Source: an uncultured Bacilli bacterium (GTDB lineage Bacteria > Bacillota_I > Bacilli_A > RF39 > UBA660). Taken from it: a stretch of DNA of 13,363 nucleotides. The translations under genes and the position numbers were made by a program. Positions 6,620-13,363 of the stretch are shown in pieces. The stretch lies in assembly GCA_934090775.1 (NCBI GenBank), contig CAKOKF010000025.1:1-13363 (forward strand). Direction: 5' to 3'. How positions within the stretch are numbered: the stretch's first letter is position 1; each line of letters begins with the position of its first letter. The notes below the pieces were generated by a model. It did no database searches and was not told the DNA's origin. It saw only the letters and a list, made by a program, of their open reading frames with translations.

Positions 6620-9031
6620 ATGAGTATGATTTTAAGCGAGGAATCAAATTCTTTAAAAGTCTTGATTCCCAATAGCGAAGCTATAAAAACTAGTCAATTT
6701 AAGCAAACAAATGATAGAGAAGTAACTGGTTATTACACAAATGATAAAGCAGTTATAAAAGAAAAGATAGTTAATTTTTTAAAAGAAGATTATGACTATG
6801 TAATTGATACTAAGGCATGTTTAGAGATAATTGATATTCTTTTAGAATATAAAGAAAATTATGGCTATCTTTATCGTGATGATATGCAATCTTTATCAGC
6901 TAGTTATACTTATTTTAAAAAGTTTGATAATTCTTATATTACTATTCCCAAAATGTTTTATAGTGGTCAAAATGAACGTTATCTTAAATTTGTTAATGAT
7001 GATGAAAGAGTTTACAATTTACGAATAATTTTATATGCGGAAATTACAGGCTTTTCAATAACCAAAAATGACTTACAAAAGCAGTATATAATCGCTCCAT
7101 TTGTTCAAGAAAATATTAAAAAAGTCTTAAATAGAGCTAAGAAAAAGTATACAAAAGATGAATTAAGAGAATTTTATATTAATAATTTAAAAAATAATGA
7201 ATTAGTAAAAAAGCAAATTGATTTACAAGAACAGTTTATTAATGAATATCCTATAAATAAATTAGAATCATTAACGAAGGAAGATTATTGTCTTGGAGTA
7301 GGAAATAAAGAGTCTTTTTGTTATAAATTAGAATATGGTATTTATAAGAATACAGCTTTAAGCATTGGTGGTGCTAGAGCATCTAAATATGGTCTTTATT
7401 ATTCATCTTTGGATAATAAATATCATGATAATAATAATAAGGTAATTGAAGATAATAAGGTTGATGCTTATTTTCTTGAACTAAAAAAGCAATTAATAGA
7501 TTTCATTTGTAAGGCTAAAGATGTAAATAATAAATTAAATATTTTAGATGTAGAGAGAAAGTATCCACTTTTAGGAGTACAAGGCAATTATATGGTATTA
7601 ACAAAGCTATTAAGCCTTTACTATCCTGATATGTTTATATCTACATCGAAAGAAGATGTTTACCAAAAGCTGGCAGCTTACTTTAATCTTCAATATTTTA
7701 ATAATCCGTTAAAAAATTCTTATTATTTTAATGTGGTCTTCCGCAATTTTGTGCCGGAAGCTAATAATAATCACGGTTATTATATTGCTGATTGTTTATG
7801 GAAATTCTTTATGAAAAATAAGTTTGAAGATAAAGAAGTGATGGTAACGGAGAGTGAAGAATCGATGCTTGAATTGTTTAAAAAGTGGCTTTTAGAAAAT
7901 GGCCTTACGGTTTCAACCACAACTGGGTATGTTAATTCGATTAAGTTAACATCCAAAGAAGCTAATCAAGATGGTATTTTAACAAAAGATATTTATACAA
8001 TTAAAGATTTACAAGAATTAGATAATTTAATTGATGCATTGTCACTTAATGATAAATTCTTACAAAGAAAAGAAAGAAGTCATCATCAAAATAGTGCTGC
8101 TTTGGATCGCTATCGTGAATTTTTAACAACTATTAATAATAAAGAAGAAATAACTAGTTATGATGAAAATGATTTCTTTAAAGAAGTTTTTATTACAAAT
8201 GAGAAGTATTATTCGATGGTTTCTCTTCTAAAAAAGAAGAAAAATTTAATTATTGAAGGAGCTCCTGGAGTCGGTAAAACTTTTATGGCTAAACGTTTAG
8301 CTTATTCAATGCTTAAAGCTAAAGATAAAGAGCGAGTAGAATTAATTCAATTTCATCAAAGTTATGCTTATGAAGATTTTATTGAAGGATATCGTCCTTC
8401 GGAAATAGGATTTGAATTACAAAGAGGCTTATTCTATAAACTTTGTAAAAAGGCTTATAATGATCATGATAGAGATTACTTTCTAATTATCGATGAAATA
8501 AATAGAGGCAATTTAAGTAAGATTTTTGGGGAGTTATTAATGTTAGTGGAAGGGGATAAAAGAGAAGAATCTTTAAAACTTGCCTATTCAGAAGAAGAAT
8601 TTTCAGTTCCTGATAACCTTTATATAATTGGACTTATGAATACGGCTGATAGATCTTTAGCAATAATGGATTATGCTCTTAGAAGAAGATTTTCTTTTGT
8701 ACCTATTGAACCAGCTTTCAATAATGTTGTTTTCTTAGAAACATTTAAGAATTTGTTTGATAAAGACTATACGAGTCTTATAAAAATAATTGAGGATATT
8801 AATTTAGATATAAAAAGCGATCCTTCGTTAGGAGAAGGTTTTGAAATTGGACATAGTTATTTCTTGCCAAATTTAAAGGGAAGAAAAGGTAATATTAGTG
8901 ATATTGAAGAAATAATAAATTACGATATTTTACCTTTACTAAAAGAATATTGGTATGATGATAAAGATAAATATAATAACTGGCAAAATATATTAAATAA
9001 TCAATTAAAGGTATTAAATGATAAACGTTGA
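6620..9031 (+). CDS. McrB-like AAA+ GTPase subunit of a LlaJI-type restriction endonuclease
   Basis: This 803-residue protein is the probable motor and DNA-recognition subunit of the restriction enzyme. The C-terminal third is an McrB-type AAA+ GTPase: Walker A GAPGVGKT (547-554), Walker B LIIDEINRG (D625, E626), the McrB signature MNTADRS (N674-S679) that replaces the usual GTPase specificity motif, and ALRRRF (686-691) with likely arginine fingers. The first 500 or so residues show no domain I can name with certainty. They include ALSIGGARASKYGLYY near 250 and PLLGVQGNYMVL near 325, of a type I associate with LlaJI-like R1 proteins, and probably carry DNA recognition. It overlaps the mcrC-like gene by 14 bases. 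Cytoplasmic; it would form GTP-dependent ring oligomers with the nuclease. The target is inferred to be unmodified DNA because of the linked methyltransferases. Confidence 0.88.
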   Translation: MSMILSEESNSLKVLIPNSEAIKTSQFKQTNDREVTGYYTNDKAVIKEKIVNFLKEDYDYVIDTKACLEIIDILLEYKENYGYLYRDDMQSLSASYTYFKKFDNSYITIPKMFYSGQNERYLKFVNDDERVYNLRIILYAEITGFSITKNDLQKQYIIAPFVQENIKKVLNRAKKKYTKDELREFYINNLKNNELVKKQIDLQEQFINEYPINKLESLTKEDYCLGVGNKESFCYKLEYGIYKNTALSIGGARASKYGLYYSSLDNKYHDNNNKVIEDNKVDAYFLELKKQLIDFICKAKDVNNKLNILDVERKYPLLGVQGNYMVLTKLLSLYYPDMFISTSKEDVYQKLAAYFNLQYFNNPLKNSYYFNVVFRNFVPEANNNHGYYIADCLWKFFMKNKFEDKEVMVTESEESMLELFKKWLLENGLTVSTTTGYVNSIKLTSKEANQDGILTKDIYTIKDLQELDNLIDALSLNDKFLQRKERSHHQNSAALDRYREFLTTINNKEEITSYDENDFFKEVFITNEKYYSMVSLLKKKKNLIIEGAPGVGKTFMAKRLAYSMLKAKDKERVELIQFHQSYAYEDFIEGYRPSEIGFELQRGLFYKLCKKAYNDHDRDYFLIIDEINRGNLSKIFGELLMLVEGDKREESLKLAYSEEEFSVPDNLYIIGLMNTADRSLAIMDYALRRRFSFVPIEPAFNNVVFLETFKNLFDKDYTSLIKIIEDINLDIKSDPSLGEGFEIGHSYFLPNLKGRKGNISDIEEIINYDILPLLKEYWYDDKDKYNNWQNILNNQLKVLNDKR

Positions 9032-10082
9032 TAATAAAGTAAAAAATATATATTACATGTTGTGTTTTACTTTTTATGGGGATAAATTAAATGAAAAAGA
9101 TGAAGCTAGTTTAGGTGAAGAAGCATTTGCTAATATTTATGATTTATTTTCCTTACTACTTTGTTTATTATTAAAAAGACTTTTAAAAAAAGGACTTTAT
9201 AAAGAGTATATTGATAAAACGGATGAACTAAAAACAATTAGAGGCAAAATAAATTTGACGCAAAGTATTAAGAACAATTCTTTAGCAAAGAAAAAAGTTT
9301 ATTGTGAATATAATGAATATGAAGAAAATTGTCAGTTTAATCAAATTATTAAAACTACTCTTTGGTACTTGTTAAAATCAAATAAAATAGGTAATAAAAC
9401 TAAAGTAGAAATCAAGAGAATTTTAAATTATTTTGGCAATGTTGATTTAATCGATATAAACGCTATTAAATGGGATAATATTTACTTTAATCGGAATAAT
9501 CTTTCTTATAAATATATTATAGGTTTATGTAAATTAATTTTAAATGGTTTAATAGTAAGTGATAGTGTTGGTAAAACACATTTTAAAGAGTTTTTAGATG
9601 ATACGAAAGTAAGTTCTATTTATGAGAATTTTATTAGGGCTTATTTTCGAAAATATTATCCGGAATTAAAGGCTGCTTCTAAAAAATTTTATTTAAGTGA
9701 TAGACCAATTCCATACATTCCTATGATAAAAACTGATATTACTTTAGAATATGAAGGAAGAGTATTAATAATTGATGCTAAGTTTTATAGTCAAATATTG
9801 AATAAAAATAAAAATTATGGAAGTAAGGTTATTTCTAATGATCATTTAAATCAAATATATGTTTATGTGGAAAAAGAAAACATAAAAAAACCTGGTTTAG
9901 TTACGGGAATGTTGTTATATGCGGAAACGGTTGATGAAGAACCAATTAAAATGGGTTTTCATATGATTAATCATGATATTTTTATTAGAACTCTAGATAT
10001 GAATAAACCATGGCAAAATATAGAAGCAACTTTAAATGAGATTGCAAATGAATTTAAAAATAATTCTTTATGTGTAGATTAA
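9018..10082 (+). CDS. McrC-like PD-(D/E)xK nuclease subunit of the restriction endonuclease
   Basis: This 354-residue protein fits the McrC/McrBC 5-methylcytosine restriction subunit family in length and layout. The N-terminal region (NVDNKVKNIYYMLCFTF, then a helical, leucine-rich stretch) matches the part that docks on the McrB ring. The nuclease core is at residues 240-255: D240, twelve residues, then D253-A-K255, the PD-(D/E)xK pattern, within IPMIKTDITLE and LIIDAKFY. Both catalytic acids and the lysine are present, so it should cut DNA. ATG 9018 overlaps the end of the mcrB-like gene by 14 bases and has its own SD AAAGG (9007-9011) six bases upstream, which suggests coupled, roughly equimolar synthesis. 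No strong terminator follows. Confidence 0.88.
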   Translation: MINVDNKVKNIYYMLCFTFYGDKLNEKDEASLGEEAFANIYDLFSLLLCLLLKRLLKKGLYKEYIDKTDELKTIRGKINLTQSIKNNSLAKKKVYCEYNEYEENCQFNQIIKTTLWYLLKSNKIGNKTKVEIKRILNYFGNVDLIDINAIKWDNIYFNRNNLSYKYIIGLCKLILNGLIVSDSVGKTHFKEFLDDTKVSSIYENFIRAYFRKYYPELKAASKKFYLSDRPIPYIPMIKTDITLEYEGRVLIIDAKFYSQILNKNKNYGSKVISNDHLNQIYVYVEKENIKKPGLVTGMLLYAETVDEEPIKMGFHMINHDIFIRTLDMNKPWQNIEATLNEIANEFKNNSLCVD

Positions 10083-10138
10083 GGTTTTAGTTAGTTAATA
10101 AATAAAAAATTTCCAAAAAATTAGCTCAAAAATTTATC

Positions 10139-10167
10139 TTGCATTTTTAAAGAAAATAATGTAACAT
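10139..10167 (+). promoter_or_regulatory. Weak candidate promoter for the lipoprotein gene
   Basis: TTGCAT (10139-10144), a 17-bp spacer and TAACAT (10162-10167) give an acceptable but degenerate sigma-A promoter about 100 nt before the lipoprotein start. The 189-nt gap after the mcrC-like gene shows no clear terminator, so read-through from the restriction genes is also possible. Confidence 0.25.
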
Positions 10168-10271
10168 ATTGGTACTTATCCAGGAATATTTTGAAGATAG
10201 GTAGTAGAAAAGGGGTTTTTACTAGAATCTTGTTAAAAAGATTAAATAGTAAATAAAAGAAAGTGATAAAT

Positions 10272-10823
10272 ATGCGAAAAAAAATATTAGTTTTAGTTAT
10301 AACTTTATTGTGTTTAACTGGGTGTAATAAATTTAAAGGTACATGGTGTCGAAGTACAGAAGTATTTGGGACTATTGTGGTTACGAAAACGGGTGCTACT
10401 GCCAAACAAATTACAAACATAGAAAATAAAATAAAAGAATTTGGTAATTATAAATCTTATGATGTTATTGATTCCATTGAAAAGGGAAATACATCTATTA
10501 CTATTTATTTTAATGAAAGTAGTAAAGCTAATGAATTAATTAATATAGTAAAAGATTTGGATGGTGTTGATAAAGCTGAAAAGAAAAGCTTTGTTGTAAC
10601 TAGTGAAAAGCTGGAAATAAAGAGTAAAAATCAATTTACATACAGTACTAATTTAGATAATGTTGATGCTTTAGTCGAAAATGGCGAATATACTTTAAAT
10701 GATGATAATACTTTAAGTATTTATGGAGATAGAAATTTTTATTTAAAAGATAAATTTGTTTGTACTGATGTTGATTGTAATAACATTTTAAGAAAAAAAA
10801 GTAAAACTAATATTTGCAAATAA
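10272..10823 (+). CDS. Small lipoprotein of unknown function
   Basis: This 183-residue protein has a classic lipoprotein signal peptide: basic RKK at 2-4, a hydrophobic core 5-14, and lipobox LTGC with the lipidated cysteine at C18. It should be anchored to the outer face of the membrane. The mature part has a segment at about 35-100 (IVVTKTGATAKQ, then KIKEF, then ITIYFNESSKANELINIV) with a beta-alpha-beta-beta-alpha pattern. That pattern vaguely recalls ferredoxin-like extracellular domains such as that of FtsX; this is only a fold impression. The C-terminal part has three further cysteines (CTDVDC and a penultimate C). I chose ATG 10272, preceded by GAAAGTGAT, over the in-frame GTG at 10263, because the signal peptide then begins correctly. 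The next gene follows 13 nt later. Function not recognised. Confidence 0.75.
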   Translation: MRKKILVLVITLLCLTGCNKFKGTWCRSTEVFGTIVVTKTGATAKQITNIENKIKEFGNYKSYDVIDSIEKGNTSITIYFNESSKANELINIVKDLDGVDKAEKKSFVVTSEKLEIKSKNQFTYSTNLDNVDALVENGEYTLNDDNTLSIYGDRNFYLKDKFVCTDVDCNNILRKKSKTNICK

Positions 10824-10836
10824 AGAATGGTGATGA

Positions 10837-11382
10837 ATGATGGTTAATAAAATATTAAAAAAAGGTGTAGATTTAGGTAAGAAAGTAGCTGATACGCAAG
10901 TATTTGAAGAATATTTAGGAAAATTAAATGAAAATTTTGCAATTGAAGTTAAAGATAAAATAAAACTACAAACACCAATTGCTTATAATATGAGTGTGGA
11001 TGCTTGCTGTACTTATAGATTATTTAAAAGTAGGGGCAAGAAGTATATAAAAATAGTTTTAACTAATCATTTAGATTATGTTCTTAGCCGTGAAGATTTA
11101 AATTGTATGCCATATTTGATTGAAATGAATTATCGACCTAAATCTATTACAATTGACTTTGATGTTTTTTTAAGAGCTTTAGAAATAAATGGGTTTACTT
11201 ATTCTATTGATATTGATAAAGATAATTTTGAGATGATAGATGGTGGTAAATTAGATTATATTTATGGTCAATTAAATATTACTAAAAATCATTTACAAAT
11301 GCCTAAAAAGACGGCTGTTGAACGTTCAAGAAACAGATTGTTGCTAAGACTAATTTATCCTGATGATAAAAAATGGTTTTAA
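10837..11382 (+). CDS. Hypothetical cytoplasmic protein, 181 residues
   Basis: I do not recognise this protein. It has no signal peptide or membrane segment. The N-terminus (about 1-35) is a charged helix, MVNKILKKGVDLGKKVADTQ. The middle (45-125) looks like a mixed alpha/beta domain with VDACCTYRLFKSRGKKYIKIVL and PKSITIDFDVFLRALEING. The C-terminus is basic (KKTAVERSRNRLLLRLIYP) and could bind nucleic acid or a partner protein. Two adjacent ATG codons (10837 and 10840) are possible starts after GAATGGTGATG. It follows the lipoprotein gene by 13 nt and is probably co-transcribed with it. Its stop codon is four bases before the -35 element of the T-box promoter and there is no terminator between, so transcripts may run into the T-box leader. 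No function is proposed. Confidence 0.7.
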   Translation: MMVNKILKKGVDLGKKVADTQVFEEYLGKLNENFAIEVKDKIKLQTPIAYNMSVDACCTYRLFKSRGKKYIKIVLTNHLDYVLSREDLNCMPYLIEMNYRPKSITIDFDVFLRALEINGFTYSIDIDKDNFEMIDGGKLDYIYGQLNITKNHLQMPKKTAVERSRNRLLLRLIYPDDKKWF

Positions 11383-11386
11383 GTTC

Positions 11387-11415
11387 TTGACAAGAAAAGA
11401 AAATAGACATAAAAT
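11387..11415 (+). promoter_or_regulatory. Consensus sigma-A promoter of the T-box/thrS operon
   Basis: The -35 element is a perfect TTGACA (11387-11392), the spacer is 17 bp, and the -10 element TAAAAT (11410-11415) matches five of six positions. Transcription should start near 11422, shortly before stem I of the T-box leader. Confidence 0.87.
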
Positions 11416-11430
11416 TAATTTAACAATTTT

Positions 11431-11624
11431 GATTAGGACGAGATTATTTGAATGTCTTTTTAAAGAGAGTTTACTATTGGTGAGAAGTAAATAAAAGAGT
11501 TAAATAGTTACTACCTATGAATTGGCTAGCAAAACTAGTCCGGCATAGCCGTTATAGTAATTAAGTAAAATGAAGGATGGTACCGCATTAATTGCTCCTT
11601 TCGGGGGCGATTAGTGCGTTTTTT
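11431..11624 (+). promoter_or_regulatory. T-box riboswitch, threonine-specific (specifier ACU)
   Basis: The leader senses uncharged tRNA-Thr and controls read-through into thrS. Stem I can be traced: UAGG near 11434 pairs with CCUA (11513-11516), and AUUAUUU (about 11443-11449) with AAAUAGU (11502-11508). The AG-rich bulge AGAGAG (11464-11469) is followed by a distal helix UUUACU/AGUAAA (11470-11491) capped by a GGUGAGA loop. The codon-like triplet in the 3' side of the specifier loop is ACU at 11510-11512, followed by the usual A: threonine. A stem II-type element follows (GGCUAG with CUAGUCC, 11524-11541, then CGGC/GCCG, 11541-11551). The conserved T-box sequence AGGATGGTACCGCA is at 11574-11587, with UGGU (11578-11581) to pair with the tRNA acceptor end, implying discriminator A73. 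The downstream thrS gene confirms the specificity. Confidence 0.95.
11584..11624 (+). terminator. T-box intrinsic terminator (conditional)
   Basis: A 15-bp stem pairs 11584-11598 with 11604-11618, including three G-U pairs, around a five-base loop UUUCG, and is followed by TTTTTT (11619-11624). Its 5' strand begins inside the T-box sequence, so formation of the tRNA-bound antiterminator excludes it, as in the standard T-box mechanism. Confidence 0.93.
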
Positions 11625-11639
11625 ATTGGAGGTGAACAT

Positions 11640-11846
11640 TTGACTTTTGTAGAAGAACAAAAATTAAAAAGGTTAATAGATGAATACAAAGTTGTAAGTA
11701 AAGCCTTGCTTACAGCACCCACTTTAAAGAATAAAATTGCTCTTTATGAGATGCTGGAAGAAATAAAAGGGGATTTATTTGTTTTTGGCTATGAGTACAA
11801 TGTCAAGCCTGAAGTAAAGAAAATACTAGAAAGAGAGAAAAAATAA
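11640..11846 (+). CDS. Small hypothetical protein (68 residues) between T-box and thrS
   Basis: This is a 68-residue protein starting at TTG 11640. The strong SD GGAGGTGA (11628-11635) is seven bases from that codon, just after the T-box terminator, which makes the uncommon start convincing; the frame is also open further upstream, but there it lies inside the terminator. The sequence is charged and mostly helical ([20 protein letters not shown], then [22 protein letters not shown]), ending in a lysine/glutamate-rich tail, with no cysteines, signal peptide or membrane segment. Its stop TAA shares one base with the thrS ATG (TAATG), so the two are translationally coupled and both are under T-box control. 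I do not recognise the family. It does not look like a detached TGS domain, which would be mainly beta strand. Confidence 0.75.
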   Translation: MTFVEEQKLKRLIDEYKVVSKALLTAPTLKNKIALYEMLEEIKGDLFVFGYEYNVKPEVKKILEREKK

Positions 11847-13363
11847 TGATAAATATTAAAGAGGATAAAAATTTAAGTGTGTTAAATCACTCATGTGCAC
11901 ATTTAATGGCACAAGCTGTTAAACATTTATATCCAAATGCTAAGTTTTGGGTAGGACCAGTAGTAGAAGAAGGTTTCTACTATGATATGGATTTAGGAGA
12001 TACAGTTTTAACGGAAGATGATATTGAAAAAATTTCTAAAGAAATGAAAAAAATTGCTAAAGATGGTAAAAAAATCATTCGCCATGAAATTAGTAAACAA
12101 GAAGCTTTAGATATGTTTAAAGATGATCCATATAAGATAGACTTAATTGAAAATATGCCTGAAAATGAAGTTATTTCTTGTTATAGTCAAGGTGATTTTA
12201 CTGATCTTTGTCGTGGTCCACACGTTGATAATGTTAAGTTACTTAAGAATTTTAAATTGTTAAAATTTAGTGGTGCTTATTATAAGGGGGACTCTAAGAA
12301 CAAGATGTTACAAAGAGTATATGGTGTTTGTTTTGATACACCTGAAGCTTTAGAAAAACATTTAGCGGAATTAGAAGATGCGAAAGCAAGAGATCATAGA
12401 AAATTAGGTAAAGACTTAGGCATATTTATGTTTAGTGATTTAGTAGGAAAAGGACTTCCTATGTGGTTACCAAACGGTTTTATTGTTCGTCGTAGTTTAG
12501 TTGATTACATCATGGATAAAGAAATTTCTTTAGGTTATCACCATGTTATGACACCTTCTCTTGGTAATGTTGAACTTTATAAGACTTCTGGTCACTGGGA
12601 TCATTATAAAGATGATATGTTTCCTAAAATGGAACTTGATGACGAAGCTTATGTTTTAAGACCAATGAACTGTCCACATCATATGATGATGTTTAAGAAT
12701 AGATTACATTCTTATCGTGATTTACCTATTAGAATTGCCGAGATTGCTAATGATTTTAGATATGAAGCAAGTGGTGCTGTATGTGGTATTGAAAGAACTA
12801 GAGCATTTACGCAAAATGATTCCCATATTTTTTGCCGTCCTGATCAAATAGAATCAGAAGTAAAAGGTGTAATCGATTTAATTTTAGACGTTTATAAAGA
12901 TTTTGGCTTTAAAGATTTTAAATTTAGATTATCTTTAAGAGACACAAAGAACGTTGATAAATACTTCGGTAATGATGAATTATGGGAAAAGAGCGAGAAT
13001 GCTCTAAGAACTATTTTAAAAAATACAGGTCATGAATATTATGAAGCTGAAGGTGAAGCTGCCTTCTATGGACCAAAAATTGATGTTCAAGTAAGAAGTG
13101 CTATCGGTCATGATGAGACATTATCAACAGTTCAATTAGATTACCAATTACCAGAAAGATTTGAATTAGAATATATTAATGAAGATAATGAAAAGGTAAG
13201 ACCAGTAGTTATTCACCGTGCTATTTTAGGTTCCCTTGATAGATTTATTGCTTTCCTTTTAGAAGAAACAAAAGGTTATCTACCATTATGGCTTGCTCCT
13301 CATCAAGTAAATATTATTCCTGTTAATAATAATTATCATTTAGAATATGCTAAAGAAGTAGAA
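11846..13363 (+). CDS. thrS: Threonyl-tRNA synthetase, TGS-less, 3'-truncated by the window
   Basis: The frame runs from ATG 11846 to the window end (506 codons, no stop) and encodes a class II threonyl-tRNA synthetase, which charges tRNA-Thr with threonine in the cytoplasm. It begins almost directly with the editing domain: HSCAH (15-19) and CRGPH (C122, H126) are the N2-domain residues that clear Ser-tRNA-Thr. The catalytic core follows, with zinc ligands C276 (PMNCPHH), H327 (SHIFC) and H457 (VIHRAI), motif 2 around TRAFTQND, and the start of the anticodon-binding domain at WLAPHQV. Compared with E. coli (C334, H385, H511) the numbering is about 54-58 lower, which corresponds to the missing N-terminal TGS domain. 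It overlaps the upstream small gene by one base, with GAGAG at 11833-11837 as SD. Regulated by the Thr T-box. Confidence 0.96.
   Translation, partial: MINIKEDKNLSVLNHSCAHLMAQAVKHLYPNAKFWVGPVVEEGFYYDMDLGDTVLTEDDIEKISKEMKKIAKDGKKIIRHEISKQEALDMFKDDPYKIDLIENMPENEVISCYSQGDFTDLCRGPHVDNVKLLKNFKLLKFSGAYYKGDSKNKMLQRVYGVCFDTPEALEKHLAELEDAKARDHRKLGKDLGIFMFSDLVGKGLPMWLPNGFIVRRSLVDYIMDKEISLGYHHVMTPSLGNVELYKTSGHWDHYKDDMFPKMELDDEAYVLRPMNCPHHMMMFKNRLHSYRDLPIRIAEIANDFRYEASGAVCGIERTRAFTQNDSHIFCRPDQIESEVKGVIDLILDVYKDFGFKDFKFRLSLRDTKNVDKYFGNDELWEKSENALRTILKNTGHEYYEAEGEAAFYGPKIDVQVRSAIGHDETLSTVQLDYQLPERFELEYINEDNEKVRPVVIHRAILGSLDRFIAFLLEETKGYLPLWLAPHQVNIIPVNNNYHLEYAKEVE

Noticed and set aside
6620..10082. Stand-alone type IV (methyl-directed) McrBC system
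   Set aside because: Two linked, intact C5 methyltransferases would make host DNA a target; the gene set fits the LlaJI/BsuMI group better. Not excluded experimentally.
10121..10420. Open frame of 99 codons on the - strand
   Set aside because: It overlaps the lipoprotein gene, which has a signal peptide, lipobox and a Shine-Dalgarno; no start signals are seen on the - strand.
1..13363. Alternative genetic code (TGA read as Trp) as in Mycoplasma-like organisms
   Set aside because: Every Trp in the conserved motifs is TGG and all large genes are full length without in-frame TGA.

Overview
The window comes from a very AT-rich, low-GC bacterium of the Bacillota/Bacilli type, possibly an uncultured gut lineage related to the Mollicutes. 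The grounds are strongly A/T-ending codons, Shine-Dalgarno sequences complementary to a Bacillus-type 16S 3' end, near-consensus sigma-A promoters, a Thr T-box riboswitch and a Firmicutes-type restriction system. Tryptophan is always TGG and no long gene needs TGA read through, so the standard bacterial code is used. All supported genes lie on the + strand.

Layout. (1) 1-3527: a tightly spaced cluster of a truncated flavodoxin, a cytoplasmic glycerophosphodiester phosphodiesterase, a second complete flavodoxin, and a short DXS-like thiamine-diphosphate enzyme. The last lacks the two arginines that bind the substrate phosphate in E. coli Dxs. (2) 3528-3982: a non-coding gap with a consensus promoter, a predicted structured RNA of about 110 nt and a strong intrinsic terminator. 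(3) 3983-10082: a four-gene restriction-modification island of two tandem paralogous cytosine-C5 methyltransferases, a 368-nt gap with two inverted repeats, then an McrB-like AAA+ GTPase and an McrC-like PD-(D/E)xK nuclease. This architecture matches the LlaJI/BsuMI group rather than stand-alone methyl-directed McrBC. (4) 10272-11382: a small lipoprotein and an unrecognised 181-residue protein. (5) 11387-13363: a consensus promoter, a Thr-specific T-box leader (specifier ACU), a 68-residue unrecognised protein with a TTG start, and thrS, which is cut by the window end and lacks the N-terminal TGS domain.

How it works together. The two methyltransferases probably protect the two strands of an asymmetric site. 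The McrB/McrC-like pair probably cuts DNA lacking that modification, powered by GTP. The gap before mcrB would allow methylation and restriction to be controlled separately. In the last block, uncharged tRNA-Thr should pair with the T-box and prevent termination, raising expression of the 68-residue protein and ThrRS together.

The most interesting items are the LlaJI-like island with its split regulation, the unassigned small RNA beside it, the altered active site of the DXS-like enzyme, and the unknown small protein co-regulated and translationally coupled with thrS. I found no CRISPR array, tRNA, rRNA, transposase or integrase.
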